37,579 nucleotides of DNA from Ignavibacteriales bacterium (lineage in GTDB: Bacteria > Bacteroidota > Ignavibacteria > UBA10030), in the NCBI GenBank assembly GCA_016186715.1, contig JACPLA010000074.1:70452-108030 (forward strand), given 5' to 3'. This document shows, piece after piece, positions 36,832 to 37,579 of this stretch (the stretch's first letter is position 1; each line of letters starts with the position of its first letter). The notes beneath the pieces were generated by a model. It was not told the origin of the DNA. It ran no database searches and saw only the letters and a list, made by a program, of their open reading frames with translations. A program made the position numbers and the translations under genes.

Positions 36832-36864
36832 GAAAAAAGGCGACATGCTTTTTGCACGTCGCCT
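36832..36864 (-). terminator. Rho-independent terminator of the PUR-family gene
   Basis: Minus strand AGGCGACGTGC-AAAAA-GCATGTCGCCT followed by TTTTTC; 11-bp stem with one wobble. Confidence 0.85.
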
Positions 36865-36882
36865 CTGGTTCGGCAGCCGGCG

Positions 36883-37104
36883 TCAACCCATGGCGGACGC
36901 CGCTTCATCGATCGCTTTACGGAAATCATGCACAGTATCGCCAAAAATGCGGACGGTTGAACGCTGTTTCTTGTTTTCCCCGTCGATCCTGCTTTCCGAA
37001 ATCGAGATGAATTTGTTGCCGTTCTTCGCCTCTTTGACATCGACGAAGTACGTCGTCCGGCCGGCCCGGACCATTGTCGAGTAGATTGCGCCATTCGCTG
37101 CCAT
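36883..37104 (-). CDS. DUF3276/PUR-family nucleic-acid-binding protein
   Basis: YSTMVRAGRTTYFVDVKEAKNGNKFISISESR...FRKAIDEA, small protein typical of the DUF3276 PUR family; SD GGAGGTTCTC upstream. Confidence 0.85.
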   Translation of the reverse strand: MAANGAIYSTMVRAGRTTYFVDVKEAKNGNKFISISESRIDGENKKQRSTVRIFGDTVHDFRKAIDEAASAMG

Positions 37105-37279
37105 GAGAACCTCCGTGAGTTGGAAAGTGATTGTTGGGGGAGTGACTTTTTCATTTTCCCACTGAGAGCCGAGGAGAGATCATTGTTCGCGAGTCTCAAT
37201 CGCGATCGATGTCCTCTGAAGACAATCCCTCAATAGTTGAGGAGCCGTGCTTAAGAACAAACGAAAGCAGGTAACACAA

Positions 37280-37579
37280 CTAAAGAGACTCTTCTTCAAG
37301 GCGGTTCAGGCGGCGCTCCATGGCTTGGACGCTGACCTGGAACATCCTCGAAAGTTGCTCAATACCACTGACTTTTCGAGCCATCGGGGCGAGTAGTTCT
37401 TCCGGCATCAGAAGTTCCGACGCACACTCGTCAGCTTCCCTATCATACAAGATGATTTCAGCGGAATTGCACGCGATTTCAGGTGGGTGATTCAGAAGAA
37501 GGTGACCGATCTCGTGACCCACAGAGAACCTGCGTCTGTGCAGGTGATGATTCCGGTTGATTCCAATCAGCATTTGCTG
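37280..37579 (-). CDS. ImmA/IrrE-type metallopeptidase, C-terminal part (5' truncated)
   Basis: HRRRFSVGHEIGHLLLNH with HExxH and downstream DREADECASELLMPEELL; frame open beyond the window edge. Confidence 0.85.
   Translation of the reverse strand, partial: QQMLIGINRNHHLHRRRFSVGHEIGHLLLNHPPEIACNSAEIILYDREADECASELLMPEELLAPMARKVSGIEQLSRMFQVSVQAMERRLNRLEEESL

Noticed and set aside
36758-36886. N-terminal extension of the diacylglycerol kinase ORF
   Set aside because: Contains the rho-independent terminator of the upstream gene; MAKKHRE at 36757 is the more plausible start
36329-37084. 251 aa plus-strand ORF
   Set aside because: Antisense to the diacylglycerol kinase and PUR genes and runs through a clear minus-strand terminator
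37222-37242. CCTCAA-tag-TTGAGG hairpin
   Set aside because: Short stem with no U-tract; not strong enough to call a terminator
1-37579. CRISPR arrays, tRNA/rRNA genes, transposases or prophage genes
   Set aside because: None seen by eye on either strand; no regularly spaced repeats or mobile-element proteins in the ORF track

Overview
Bacterial chromosomal window, apparently gene-dense. The Bacteroidota/Chlorobiota-Ignavibacteria flavour is an inference from the DUF3276/PUR protein and gene style only. From left to right it holds: (i) a partial unknown CDS, a PduO-type cobalamin adenosyltransferase, a cNMP-binding/DUF1003 protein and an M20 peptidase; (ii) a compact heme-biosynthesis operon (CcsA/HemX-like, hemA, hemC, hemD, hemE, hemF, hemH, protoporphyrinogen oxidase); (iii) a minimal type IV pilus/type II secretion-like module (GspE/PilB ATPase, GspF/PilC with an N-terminal extension, two pilin-like membrane proteins without a recognisable prepilin leader); (iv) a minus-strand block rich in receiver and kinase domains, including a degenerate receiver and a degenerate kinase, plus a Cys-motif protein of unknown function; (v) an orphan pilin-like gene; (vi) an ECF sigma/anti-sigma pair divergent from a secreted VWA protein; (vii) a receiver-kinase protein whose H-box lacks the phosphoacceptor His; (viii) a translationally coupled operon of LolA-like protein, two FtsX-type permeases, LolD-like ATPase and outer-membrane beta-barrel; (ix) a diacylglycerol-kinase-family protein, a DUF3276/PUR protein and a partial ImmA/IrrE-type metallopeptidase. 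The most promising candidates for undescribed biology are the LolA-FtsX2-ATPase-barrel operon and the non-canonical pilin machine next to an output-less phosphorelay cluster with pseudo-receiver and pseudo-kinase proteins. All family calls come from reading motifs by eye; no searches were run.
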